Below, one piece after another: positions 8,040 to 15,438 of a stretch of DNA of 50,821 nucleotides. Source of the DNA: Pseudomonadota bacterium (GTDB lineage: Bacteria; Pseudomonadota; Alphaproteobacteria; Reyranellales; Reyranellaceae); contig JAIUOX010000023.1 in assembly GCA_020160955.1 (NCBI GenBank), forward strand, positions 1 through 50,821. Reading direction: 5' to 3'. The translations under genes were made by a program, and so were the position numbers. Position 1 is the first letter of the stretch. Each line of letters starts with the position of its first letter. The notes under the pieces were generated by a model, which saw only the letters and a program-made list of their open reading frames with translations, was not told the origin of the DNA and made no database searches.

Positions 8040-8927
8040 CGGGGGCGCGGCCTGGCGGCCCGGCACCAGCGCCAGCCACAGCGACAGCACCGTCGAGGCG
8101 ATGGCCGCGGCCTGCAGGAGCGACAGCGGCTCGTCGAAGATCAGCACGCCGCTCACGATGGCGACGATCGGGATGGTGATCGACGACAGCGCCGCGACCT
8201 GCGCCGGCAGGAGCTTTACCAGCGCGAACCAGGTCGCGGTGCCCAGCGCCATCGGGATGGCGCCGTTGTACAGCGTGACCGCCAGCACCAGCGGCGACGG
8301 CCAGCGGGTCGGCAGGCCGTCGAGGATCAGCATGCCGGCGAAGATCGGCGGCAGGCTGATCACCAGCTGCCAGAAGGTCAGCGACAGGCCCATGCCCGGC
8401 CACGCCGTGCGCTTGACGATGAAGGTGCCGATCGCCCAGCACAGGCCGGCGAACAGGCCCCAGAACAGGCCGAGCGGCGCCTGCTCGTAGCTGCGGAAGT
8501 TGGGCGCCATCAGCGCCAGCACGGCGATCGCGCCGATCGCGATGGCGGCCATCAGCCGGCCGGTCAGGCGCTGGCCGAACACCGCGAAGCCGATCAGCGC
8601 GACCCACAGCGGCATGGTGTAGGCCAGCACCGAGGCGTGGCCCGACGGGATGTAGAGCACGGCCAGAGACGTCGCGATGTTCCAGATGAAGATGTTCATC
8701 GCCGCCGCGCCGATCAGCGCCGGCCACTTGCCCTTGGGCACGGCGAAGCTCTCGCCGCGCAGCCTGACGATCAGGCCCAGCGAGGCGATCGCCGAGACCA
8801 GGACGATGCTGCGGAAGGTGAAGACCGGCAGCTCGGCCAGGGCGACACGGAACAGCGGCCAGTTGGTGCCCCAGACCAGCGTGAGCGCCGCCAGCAGGGC
8901 GAGGACCTTGGGAGAAACGCGCGACAC
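8025..8927 (-). CDS. DMT-superfamily (EamA) transporter
   Basis: A 300-residue inner-membrane protein with about ten hydrophobic helices in two repeated halves, as in EamA/RhaT drug/metabolite exporters. The start 'VLALLAALTLVWGTNWPLFR' contains the typical 'WGxNW' motif, and the second half has the matching 'FWGLFAGLCWAIGTFIVKR'. It probably exports a metabolite or amino acid. Translation starts at GTG 8927, ten bases after the stop of the upstream DUF4864 gene, so the two are likely coupled. The 3' end overlaps the convergent amidohydrolase gene by 15 bp. Confidence 0.88.
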   Translation of the reverse strand: MSRVSPKVLALLAALTLVWGTNWPLFRVALAELPVFTFRSIVLVSAIASLGLIVRLRGESFAVPKGKWPALIGAAAMNIFIWNIATSLAVLYIPSGHASVLAYTMPLWVALIGFAVFGQRLTGRLMAAIAIGAIAVLALMAPNFRSYEQAPLGLFWGLFAGLCWAIGTFIVKRTAWPGMGLSLTFWQLVISLPPIFAGMLILDGLPTRWPSPLVLAVTLYNGAIPMALGTATWFALVKLLPAQVAALSSITIPIVAIVSGVLIFDEPLSLLQAAAIASTVLSLWLALVPGRQAAPPSTDR

Positions 8928-8937
8928 GGGGATGCGA

Positions 8938-9405
8938 TCAGGCCTGGTGGTCTTCCGGCGCCTTGAGGTAGCAGCCGTTGATACGCCACGTGCCGTCCGG
9001 CAGTTGCACCATCGGGTAGTAGGCGGTGACCGGCCTGCCGTCGGGGCCGACCACGTGCACCTTCTGGGTCGGCTGGCCGTCGAGGCTGACGATCTCGCGG
9101 AAGTCGAAGACGCGCGGCCGGTAGACCGGCTGGTAGCCCTGCCGGACCATGTCCATGAAGATCTCGGGCGTGCCGAACATGCCCTGGATCATCGGCGAGG
9201 CCAGCCCGAAGGCCTGGCCGCCGTCGTCGCGCCGGAACGCCTCGACCTGGCCCTGGATCACGTCGCGGATGGCCGACCGGTCGGTTGGCGACAGGTCCTG
9301 GGCCAGGACCGGCGCAGCGAGGCCGAAAAGCAGGAGAATCAAGGTGATAGAGGCCCGTGCCGTGGCCCCCCAACGTGCCTGGAGCATCCCTGCCGTCGCG
9401 GCCAT
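8938..9405 (-). CDS. DUF4864-domain exported protein
   Basis: A 155-residue protein with an N-terminal signal or anchor ('ATARASITLILLLFGLAAPVLAQ') after a short charged lead. The mature part 'LSPTDRSAIRDVIQGQVEAF' plus 'DGGQAFGLASPMIQGMFGTP' and the closing 'DGTWRINGCYLK' match DUF4864, a small periplasmic NTF2-like family of unknown function. The start at 9405 has a good GGGAGGAA ribosome site. It lies just upstream of the DMT transporter on the same strand. No enzymatic motif is seen. Confidence 0.78.
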   Translation of the reverse strand: MAATAGMLQARWGATARASITLILLLFGLAAPVLAQDLSPTDRSAIRDVIQGQVEAFRRDDGGQAFGLASPMIQGMFGTPEIFMDMVRQGYQPVYRPRVFDFREIVSLDGQPTQKVHVVGPDGRPVTAYYPMVQLPDGTWRINGCYLKAPEDHQA

Positions 9406-9492
9406 GAACCGTTCCTCCCGGCGGCCAGACTACCCCCGAATCGGCGGTCTCGCCCCTGCGTCGGCAAGGCCGCAGACCCGTCCAACGACGGC

Positions 9493-9521
9493 TTGCATCG
9501 GGCGGCCGGTTTCACTAGGGT
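9493..9521 (+). promoter_or_regulatory. Putative sigma-70 promoter for tRNA-Arg
   Basis: TTGCAT, a 17-bp spacer and TAGGGT end 36 bp before the mature tRNA 5' end, which places the start site near 9528. Spacing is ideal and the -10 is a partial match. It is assigned by position and consensus only. Confidence 0.5.
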
Positions 9522-9557
9522 GCGCCCCTTCGCCGGACCCCCCGGGGCTCCGGTTGC

Positions 9558-9634
9558 GCGCCCGTAGCTCAACTGGATAGAGCATCTGACTACGGATCAG
9601 AAGGTTAGGAGTTCGAATCTCTTCGGGCGCGCCA
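9558..9634 (+). tRNA. tRNA-Arg (anticodon ACG)
   Basis: A 77-nt cloverleaf. The acceptor stem GCGCCCG pairs with CGGGCGC, the D-arm begins GCTCAACTGGATAGAGC, the anticodon stem TCTGA/TCAGA closes the loop CTACGGA (anticodon ACG, probably A34 edited to inosine), and the T-arm AGGAG-TTCGAAT-CTCTT is intact. The discriminator is G and the CCA end is encoded. It decodes CGN arginine codons, used heavily in this GC-rich DNA. Confidence 0.97.
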
Positions 9635-9680
9635 TTCTTCTTTCGACACGATCCGGTCTTCGCGTAACGCCGTCGCGCCG

Positions 9681-10688
9681 TCAGTGCCCGTGGCCGACGA
9701 TCTCGCGCGCGACGTAGTCGGCGACACGGGCGTGCGCTGCCGCGTTGGGGTGGCGGTCGAGCGGGCTCAGCACCCACTGGCGCCACGCCCGCGACCAGCC
9801 CGGGATGATCGCCTCGGGTCGATGCAGCACGAGACCGGCCGCCGCGAGCTTCGTCGCGATCGAGTCCATCAACGCGTTGGGTTCGTCCTTCCAGAACAGC
9901 ACGTGCAGCTTCAGCCCGGGCGCCAGGCGCCCGAGTTCGCGCGCCGCCTCGATCAGGACCGCGGCGGCCAGGTCGGCTTCCTCCGGCGTGCCCATGGCGT
10001 CGACGCCGACCAGCCGGCGCCACGTCAGGATGCCCTCGTCGAGGTCCGGCACCGGCCGCGCCGGCAGGCCCGGCGTGTCGAAGTTGCCCTCGCGCACCAA
10101 CTGGCCGTCCTTCAGCGCGTAGCGCGGGCCGTGCGTGTCCCACGAAGTGCGGCCGGCGACGCGGGCGACCTGCTCGGGGATGAAGGTGAAGACGGCGTGC
10201 GTCGGCTTGCACTGCAGCGCGTGGGCGAAGCGGCCCGACTGCAGGCCGGCCAGCATCTGGTGCGGGCCCCAGCCGCTGACGGCGAAATTGTGCACCGCGA
10301 TCCGGCCGCCGCTCTGCTGGGCCAGCCGCCACGCGAAGGTCTCGCCATCGTTCACGCCTTCGCCGAAGGTGTTGGAGTCGCCGAACAGCAGGACGCACGC
10401 CTCGGCGCCGGCCGGTCGCGGCGCGACGCGGAACGAATCGGCGCCGATCGTGTAGGTGACGTCGTAGATCGTCTGGCCGTCGAGGACCTTGCGCGCGGTG
10501 GCGCTGCGGTTGGGCCACGGCACGTAGCCCACGTCGTCCACTTCCTCGTAGAAGTTCAGTGCCGACGTACCCTCGATGCGATGACCCATGCCAGGCACCG
10601 GCTGCGCGCGACGCCAAACGTCGAAGGCCAGGAGCGCGATCACGGCGGCCGCGAGGTTGACCGCGATCGCCCAGGAGTTGCTCTTCAT
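9681..10688 (-). CDS. SGNH/GDSL hydrolase, membrane-anchored
   Basis: A 335-residue protein with one N-terminal membrane helix ('AIAVNLAAAVIALLAFDVW') and a periplasmic SGNH domain. Block I is 'LLFGDSNTFGEGV' with the catalytic Ser. The block II glycine is in 'NFAVSGWGPHQM'. The C-terminal Asp-x-His is in 'LDRHPNAAAH'. The typical block III GxND is replaced by 'FTFIPEQ'. SGNH proteins are esterases or acyl/acetyl-glycan modifiers at the envelope. It faces a second, different SGNH gene across 219 bp. An AAAGGA lies directly against the ATG at 10688, closer than ideal for ribosome binding, yet no better start is seen. Confidence 0.78.
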   Translation of the reverse strand: MKSNSWAIAVNLAAAVIALLAFDVWRRAQPVPGMGHRIEGTSALNFYEEVDDVGYVPWPNRSATARKVLDGQTIYDVTYTIGADSFRVAPRPAGAEACVLLFGDSNTFGEGVNDGETFAWRLAQQSGGRIAVHNFAVSGWGPHQMLAGLQSGRFAHALQCKPTHAVFTFIPEQVARVAGRTSWDTHGPRYALKDGQLVREGNFDTPGLPARPVPDLDEGILTWRRLVGVDAMGTPEEADLAAAVLIEAARELGRLAPGLKLHVLFWKDEPNALMDSIATKLAAAGLVLHRPEAIIPGWSRAWRQWVLSPLDRHPNAAAHARVADYVAREIVGHGH

Positions 10689-10907
10689 TCCTTTACGATC
10701 GACCTGCTTGAATCGCGGCGGTTATAGGAGACGGCCGCGCGCCCCGACAACCCGCCGCGCCGGCTTCCCTTCGCCTTTTGTCTGCGTCACGATGCGTGCA
10801 ACGAGCCGAGTTTCCTCATCGCTTCTGAATCGCCATTCCTGACCCACGTCGGCCTCGGCCAGCCGCGCCGCCTCGAGCGGCTGCTGCTGGCGCTGGGCGC
10901 CGTCCTC

Positions 10908-12062
10908 GTGGCCGTGCTCGTGCTGGCCACCGCCGGTTGGCTGCGCCTCGCGGGCGAACTGCCGATGGGTGGGCCGCGCGCCCACTACTTCCTCTACCTG
11001 TTCGTGCTGCTGGGGGCCGTGATCGCGCTGGTGCGCTGGCCGAGGATCGCCGGCGTGCTGCTGGCGCTCGCCGGCCTCGACCTGGCACTCGGCATGACGT
11101 CGCCCGAGTTGCTGCCGCCGGCCAAGGCCGAGCCGCAGCGCTTCCAGTGGCACCCGCTCCTGCAGGCGGTGCCGATCCCGTCGCTGTCGCTCACCAGTTC
11201 CACCGGGCTGGCGATCCGGCACACCCGCGAGGGTACGCGCGGGCGCGATCCCGAGGGCAGCCTCGACGGCCGCACGGTGATCGCCACCTTCGGCGGCTCG
11301 ACGACCTACGACATCGGCGCCGGCGACGGCGAGACCTGGCCCGACCGGCTGGGCGAGGCGCTGGGCAACCGCTTCTACGTCGTGAACCACGGCGTGCCCG
11401 GCTACACGACGTCGGAGCACCTCGTGCAGACCGCGTTCTACCAGGACAAGTTCGGCCGGCCGCGCTGCGCGCTCTACTACGTCGGCTGGAACGACCTGCG
11501 CAACGCGCACATCCCGAACCTCGATCCCGCCTACGCCGACTTCCACCTGCCCAGCCAGGTCGACTCGCAGAAGGTCCGCCGCATCGGCGGCGCGCACGTC
11601 ACGATCTCGCCGCTGCTCACGCTCGTGCTGCGGCTGGTCGGCCCGGAGGTCGACACCGTGCACTACTTCGCCGATCCCTACGGCAAGCCGCCGGTCGACG
11701 GCGGCGACCCGGCGCTGGAGGCGATCTACCGCCGCAACATCGCGGCGATCTCGGCGATCAACCGCCAGCGCGGCGTGCGCACGATCTGGATCGGCCAGCT
11801 GCTGAACCGCGACCGCCTGACCGGCGACGGCCGCTACGGCTGGCTGCCGTTGGTGCGCGATCGCGACCTGTGGCCGCTGCAGCAATCCTTCAACGCGGTC
11901 CTGCAGCGCGAGGCGACGGCGCTGGGCGACACCTATGTCGGCCTGCCGCCCGACTCGTTCACCGCCGCCGACTTCGTCGACCAGGGCCACTTCTCGCCGC
12001 AGGGCGCGCGGCGCTTCGCCGACGCGCTGGCGCCGGTCGTGCGCCGGGAGTGTGCGCCGTGA
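10908..12062 (+). CDS. SGNH/GDSL hydrolase with N-terminal membrane segments
   Basis: At least 384 residues, beginning with hydrophobic helices ('VLVLATAGWLRLAG', 'YFLYLFVLLGAVIALV', 'IAGVLLALAGLDLALG') and followed by an SGNH domain. Block I is 'ATFGGSTTYDIG', Gly is in 'NHGVPGYTTSEH', block III is 'VGWNDLRNAH', and Asp-x-x-His is in 'DQGHFSPQG'. All four blocks are intact. The start is uncertain: the frame is open upstream with a basic, signal-anchor-like stretch (QPRRLERLLLALGAVLVAV) but no ATG, GTG or TTG, so GTG 10908 may be too late and a CTG near 10839 is possible. Its stop overlaps the next gene by 4 bp (GTGA), giving an operon with the VOC and SDR genes. Confidence 0.75.
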   Translation: MAVLVLATAGWLRLAGELPMGGPRAHYFLYLFVLLGAVIALVRWPRIAGVLLALAGLDLALGMTSPELLPPAKAEPQRFQWHPLLQAVPIPSLSLTSSTGLAIRHTREGTRGRDPEGSLDGRTVIATFGGSTTYDIGAGDGETWPDRLGEALGNRFYVVNHGVPGYTTSEHLVQTAFYQDKFGRPRCALYYVGWNDLRNAHIPNLDPAYADFHLPSQVDSQKVRRIGGAHVTISPLLTLVLRLVGPEVDTVHYFADPYGKPPVDGGDPALEAIYRRNIAAISAINRQRGVRTIWIGQLLNRDRLTGDGRYGWLPLVRDRDLWPLQQSFNAVLQREATALGDTYVGLPPDSFTAADFVDQGHFSPQGARRFADALAPVVRRECAP

Positions 12063-12460
12063 TCAGTCACGTCCATGTCGGCATCGACGACTTCGATCGC
12101 GCCGTCGCCTTCTACGGTGCCGTGCTGCCGGTGCTCGGGCTGGCGCCGCGCTTCCGCGATCCGGCGAAGGGCTGGGCCGGCTGGCAATGGCCGGGCGTGG
12201 CGCGGCCGCTGTTCCTGGTCGGCAAGCCGTTCGACGGCCAACCGGCGTCGCCCGGCAACGGCCAGATGATCGCCCTGCTGGCGGCCGATCGCGCGACGGT
12301 CGACCGCGCGCATGCCGCGGCGCTGGCGGCGGGCGGCACCGACGAGGGCGCGCCCGGCCTGCGGCCGCACTACCATGCCGACTACTACGGGGCGTACTTT
12401 CGCGACCCCGAGGGCAACAAGCTCTGCATCTGCTGTCACCAACCGGAAGCCTCGCCATGA
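12059..12460 (+). CDS. VOC-family (glyoxalase-fold) protein
   Basis: A 133-residue single-module VOC protein. The first metal-site His is in 'SHVHVGIDDFDRAVAFYGAV', with a closing strand 'YGAYFRDPEGNKLCICCH'. In many VOC enzymes a Glu sits in the last strand (GN/H-xx-E); here the strand reads KLCICC, so the glutamate is missing and two cysteines occupy the region. GTG 12059 overlaps the upstream stop, and its own stop overlaps the next ATG (ATGA). Members include glyoxalases, dioxygenases and resistance proteins; the role here is unknown. Confidence 0.8.
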   Translation: MISHVHVGIDDFDRAVAFYGAVLPVLGLAPRFRDPAKGWAGWQWPGVARPLFLVGKPFDGQPASPGNGQMIALLAADRATVDRAHAAALAAGGTDEGAPGLRPHYHADYYGAYFRDPEGNKLCICCHQPEASP

Positions 12461-13206
12461 CCCGCATCCTCCTGACCGGCGCCTCGTCCGGCATCGGCGC
12501 CGCCACCGCCCGCGCGCTGGCCGCGTCCGGCGTGTCGCTCGCCCTGCAAGCCCGGCGCAACCGCGCCGGCGCCGAGCGCGTGGCCGAGGCGGCGCGCGCC
12601 GCGGGCGCGCAGGCGATCGTGGTCGAGGGCGATCTCGCGCAAGCCGGCACCGGCACGCGCCTGGTCGAGGAGGCGGCCGCCGCGTTCGGCGGGCTCGACG
12701 TCGTGATCAGCAACGCGGGCTTCGCCGACCGCCGCGCGGTCGGCGCCCTCGACCGCGCCGCGTTCGAGGACAGCCAGGCCTCGATGACCACCGCCTTCTT
12801 CGAATTGTCGAAGGCGGCGCTGCCGTGGCTGGTGAAGGCCGGGGCGGCCGGCCGGCTGGTCGGCGTGTCGTCTTTCGTCGCGCACGCCTTCGGCCGCGGC
12901 CTGCCGGTCTTCCCGGCGTCGGCGGCGGCCAAGGCCGGCATCGAGGCCTTCGCGCGCGCCATGGCCATGGAACTGGCGCCGTCCGGCGGCACCGCCAATT
13001 GCGTGTCGCCCGGCTTCATCGAGAAGGACGCCGACGCGCACGCCGCCGTGCCGCGCGACCGCATGGCCGAGATCAGCCGGATGGTGCCGCTCGGCCGCTA
13101 CGGCAAGACCGCCGAGGTCGCCGCCGTGATCGCCTTCCTGTGCGGGTCGGGCGCCGCCTACGTCACCGGCCAGACGATCCACGTGAACGGCGGCCTGACG
13201 CTCTAG
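12457..13206 (+). CDS. Short-chain dehydrogenase-like protein lacking the catalytic Tyr
   Basis: A 249-residue classical-length SDR. The cofactor loop is TGASSGIG (residues ~7-14), followed by 'VISNAG' and, at the C-terminus, 'YVTGQTIHVNGGLTL'. The active-site segment reads 'VSSFVAHAFGRGLPVFPAS' then 'AAAKAG': Lys159 is present, but the residue four before it, normally Tyr, is Ser155. It may be a family-wide variant with altered chemistry or a non-catalytic scaffold. It starts at ATG 12457, overlapping the VOC stop by 4 bp, so SGNH, VOC and SDR form one translationally coupled operon. The next gene is 153 bp away. Confidence 0.82.
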   Translation: MTRILLTGASSGIGAATARALAASGVSLALQARRNRAGAERVAEAARAAGAQAIVVEGDLAQAGTGTRLVEEAAAAFGGLDVVISNAGFADRRAVGALDRAAFEDSQASMTTAFFELSKAALPWLVKAGAAGRLVGVSSFVAHAFGRGLPVFPASAAAKAGIEAFARAMAMELAPSGGTANCVSPGFIEKDADAHAAVPRDRMAEISRMVPLGRYGKTAEVAAVIAFLCGSGAAYVTGQTIHVNGGLTL

Positions 13207-13359
13207 GATTCGCGAAACGCATCGCCGGCCGCGAGTCGGCCCGCCGGATTCGCGGAATGCGACGGCGCGATTCCGGAAAAATCGTTCATTATCAATTACT
13301 TGGCGCGTGGCATCCGGCTTGCGCCCGGGGCGGTCGACACCCTTTCGATGGTGGAGACC

Positions 13360-13959
13360 ATGTCCGATCTTTCGAGCCAGAAGACCCCTTCCCGCAGCAT
13401 CTCGCTGGGCCGCGCCCTGGTGGGAGGCGTCGCCCTGCTGGCGACCGGCTTGACGCTGGGCGTGCTGGTGGGCCAGATGTCGGCCCCGACCCTGGCCTCG
13501 GCGCCGACCAAGGCGCCGGGCAAGGAAGCCGACCTGCTCAACGTCGGCGAGGCGACCAACCCGCTCGCCACCGGCCAGCTCGCCGACCTGATGCGCGGCT
13601 CGCAGGAGCGCGGCTCGGCGCTGCAGTCGTCGGGCCCGCTGGACACCGCCCAGCCGCTTCAGAAGACCGGCCCGATCAACGGCCTGCTGGCCTCGGCCGG
13701 CGCGATGCCGCTGCTGCCGGGCGACACCGCCGCGCCGGTCGATCGCTGGGCGGCGCTGAACGACCGCGTCGCCACGGTGCTGGGCAACGGCACGCCGACG
13801 CGCGAGGCGCTGGAACAGCTGGTCGGCCTGGTCAACGAGACGTCGCCGGCCGGCTCGCCGATCGTCCTGACGGGCGGTACGGTCCCGCCGCCGATCGCGC
13901 CGCCGACGCCGCTGCCGCCGCCGATCTACGAAGGCATCAACAAGGCCAGTCCGAACTGA
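13360..13959 (+). CDS. Single-pass membrane protein with low-complexity tail, unknown
   Basis: 199 residues from the ATG at 13360, preceded by GGTGGAG. One membrane helix ('ALVGGVALLATGLTLGVLVG', ~residues 20-39) follows a Ser/basic cytoplasmic start. The remainder is Pro/Gly/Ala-rich and ends in 'VPPPIAPPTPLPPPIYEG'. Residues ~88-106 read 'LQSSGPLDTAQPLQKTGPI', which echoes the repeat region of the FecR-domain protein at 42122-43486. I recognise no domain. It is probably a periplasmic or envelope protein anchored at its N-terminus. Confidence 0.7.
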   Translation: MSDLSSQKTPSRSISLGRALVGGVALLATGLTLGVLVGQMSAPTLASAPTKAPGKEADLLNVGEATNPLATGQLADLMRGSQERGSALQSSGPLDTAQPLQKTGPINGLLASAGAMPLLPGDTAAPVDRWAALNDRVATVLGNGTPTREALEQLVGLVNETSPAGSPIVLTGGTVPPPIAPPTPLPPPIYEGINKASPN

Positions 13960-13980
13960 GGCGGGGCCCGCAAACGACGA

Positions 13981-14010
13981 CGGCGGAGCTTGCGCTCCGC
14001 CGTTGCCTTT
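13981..14010. terminator. Bidirectional-type intrinsic terminator
   Basis: CGGCGGAGC-TTGC-GCTCCGCCG is a perfect 9-bp stem with a 4-nt loop, followed by TTGCCTTTT. It lies between a plus-strand gene ending at 13959 and a minus-strand gene ending at 14041. Confidence 0.75.
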
Positions 14011-14040
14011 TCCGATGCGATCTCGGGAGCGCGCGGGCGC

Positions 14041-14523
14041 TCAGAGATGCTTCAGCACGTACTCGGCCGACGACACCTCGAAGGCGCCCGGCTTCTCGAC
14101 GAACAGTTCCTTGATGACGCCGTCCTGCACGACCATGGCATAGCGCTGGCTGCGCGTGCCGAGGCCGAACTTCGAGCCGTCCATCGTGAGACCCATCGCC
14201 GTCGTGAACTCGGCGTTGCCGTCGCCCAGCATGAGCACGGCATCGCCCGCCTTCTGATCCTTGCCCCACGCACCCATCACGAACGCGTCGTTGACGGAGA
14301 TGCAGGCGATGGTGTCGACACCCTTCGCCTTGAGCTTAGCTGCTTCGGCCACGAACCCGGGCACGTGCTTCGCTGAACAAGTGGGAGTGAAAGCTCCCGG
14401 CAACGCAAAGGCCACGACCTTCTTGCCGGGAGCGAAAAGTTCTTCGGTGGTGACCGCTTTCGGTCCCTCCGGGCCCAGCATGCGCAGCGTTGCGCTGGGC
14501 ACCTTGTCGCCGACTTTCGCCAT
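14041..14523 (-). CDS. Peroxiredoxin, Prx5 type
   Basis: A 160-residue Prx5-class thiol peroxidase. The peroxidatic Cys49 lies in '[14 protein letters not shown]', the Prx5 signature (PGAFTPxCS). A second Cys74 in 'TIACISVND' is present, while the far C-terminal resolving Cys of human PRDX5 is absent, so a 1-Cys or glutaredoxin/glutathione-linked mechanism is likely. It reduces hydrogen and organic peroxides in the cytoplasm. The ATG at 14523 has an AAGGAGAA site. It is divergent from yqgE. Confidence 0.93.
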   Translation of the reverse strand: MAKVGDKVPSATLRMLGPEGPKAVTTEELFAPGKKVVAFALPGAFTPTCSAKHVPGFVAEAAKLKAKGVDTIACISVNDAFVMGAWGKDQKAGDAVLMLGDGNAEFTTAMGLTMDGSKFGLGTRSQRYAMVVQDGVIKELFVEKPGAFEVSSAEYVLKHL

Positions 14524-14679
14524 TGGTTCTCCTTGAAATGCCAGTCCCGCCCGAACGGGCGAAACGACGGGCGGACCGTAGGCGAGGGCGTCCGTTTTGT
14601 CGAATCCGGCGGGGATTTATCGGCCGCCGGCTTGATCTTTGCCCGGACAATCCCCATGGATTTAGAGGATCATTTCACC

Positions 14680-15273
14680 ATGCCCGGCTCGAGCTCACCC
14701 TCCGCTTCGTTGGTCGGCCGCTTCCTGGTCGCCGCACCGTCCATGCCCGACGAGCGCTTCCAGAAGAGCGTCGTGTTCATCTGCAAGCACGACGACGACG
14801 GCGCGCTGGGCATCATCGTGAACAACAAGGTCGACGACCTGCCGCTCGGCCAGGTCTACAAGCAGCTCGGCATCGAGGTGCCGGCGGCGGCGGCGGAGAA
14901 GCCGGTGCTGTTCGGCGGCCCGGTCGAGACCTCGCGCGGCCTCGTGCTGCACTCGGCCGACTACAAGCGCGAGGAGACCCTGCTGATCGAGGGGGGAATG
15001 GCCCTGACCGCCTCGCTCGAGATCCTCAAGGACATGGCCGGCGGCGCCGGGCCGAAGCAGGCGTGGCTGGCGCTCGGCCATTCCGGCTGGGCTCCCGGCC
15101 AGCTCGACCGCGAGATGCAGGACAACGCCTGGCTGGTGGTCGATGCCGACCCGACGCTGGTGTTCGACGCCGACTTCGGCGCCAAGTGGCAGCGCGCGCT
15201 CGAGAAGCTGGGCGGCAGCCTCAGCCGCCGCTTCGACCCGGCCTTCTTCTCGCACCAGACGGGACGGGCCTAG
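14680..15273 (+). CDS. YqgE/AlgH family protein
   Basis: 197 residues from ATG 14680, which has AGAGGA upstream; ATG 14656 is an alternative eight codons longer. Signature segments are 'SLVGRFLVAAPSMPDERF', 'VVFICKHDDDGALGIIVN', 'PVLFGGPVETSRGLVLH' and 'WLALGHSGWAPGQLDREM'. YqgE (DUF179) proteins are single-domain, cytoplasmic and widespread; AlgH was named from alginate regulation in Pseudomonas, but the biochemical role is unsettled. It is followed by a long inverted repeat rather than another gene on the same strand. Confidence 0.9.
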   Translation: MPGSSSPSASLVGRFLVAAPSMPDERFQKSVVFICKHDDDGALGIIVNNKVDDLPLGQVYKQLGIEVPAAAAEKPVLFGGPVETSRGLVLHSADYKREETLLIEGGMALTASLEILKDMAGGAGPKQAWLALGHSGWAPGQLDREMQDNAWLVVDADPTLVFDADFGAKWQRALEKLGGSLSRRFDPAFFSHQTGRA

Positions 15274-15285
15274 GTCGCTTCGCCC

Positions 15286-15418
15286 TTCCTCCCTGCGCGC
15301 GAGCGCGGGGAGGTGTCGGCGTCTTCGCCGACGGAGGGGTCATGAGCTTCCATCGAGGGGATCATGACCCCTCCGTCCGCTTCGCGGACACCTCCCCCTG
15401 CTCACGCAGGGGGAGGAA
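15286..15418. repeat. Long inverted repeat built from two CCTCCC...GGGAGG units
   Basis: The left arm (15286-15345) and right arm (15362-15418) are near reverse complements, starting and ending with TTCCTCCC / GGGAGGAA and meeting at TCATGA / TCATGA around a 16-bp centre. Each arm holds its own small palindromes (for example GTCGGCG-TCTT-CGCCGAC, and GTCCGC-TT-GCGGAC). It separates convergent yqgE and the oxidoreductase gene, so it could fold into a large terminator-like hairpin. A half unit lies at 4881-4908. Confidence 0.8.
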
Positions 15419-15438
15419 AGCGATCGGCGCCGCTCCGC

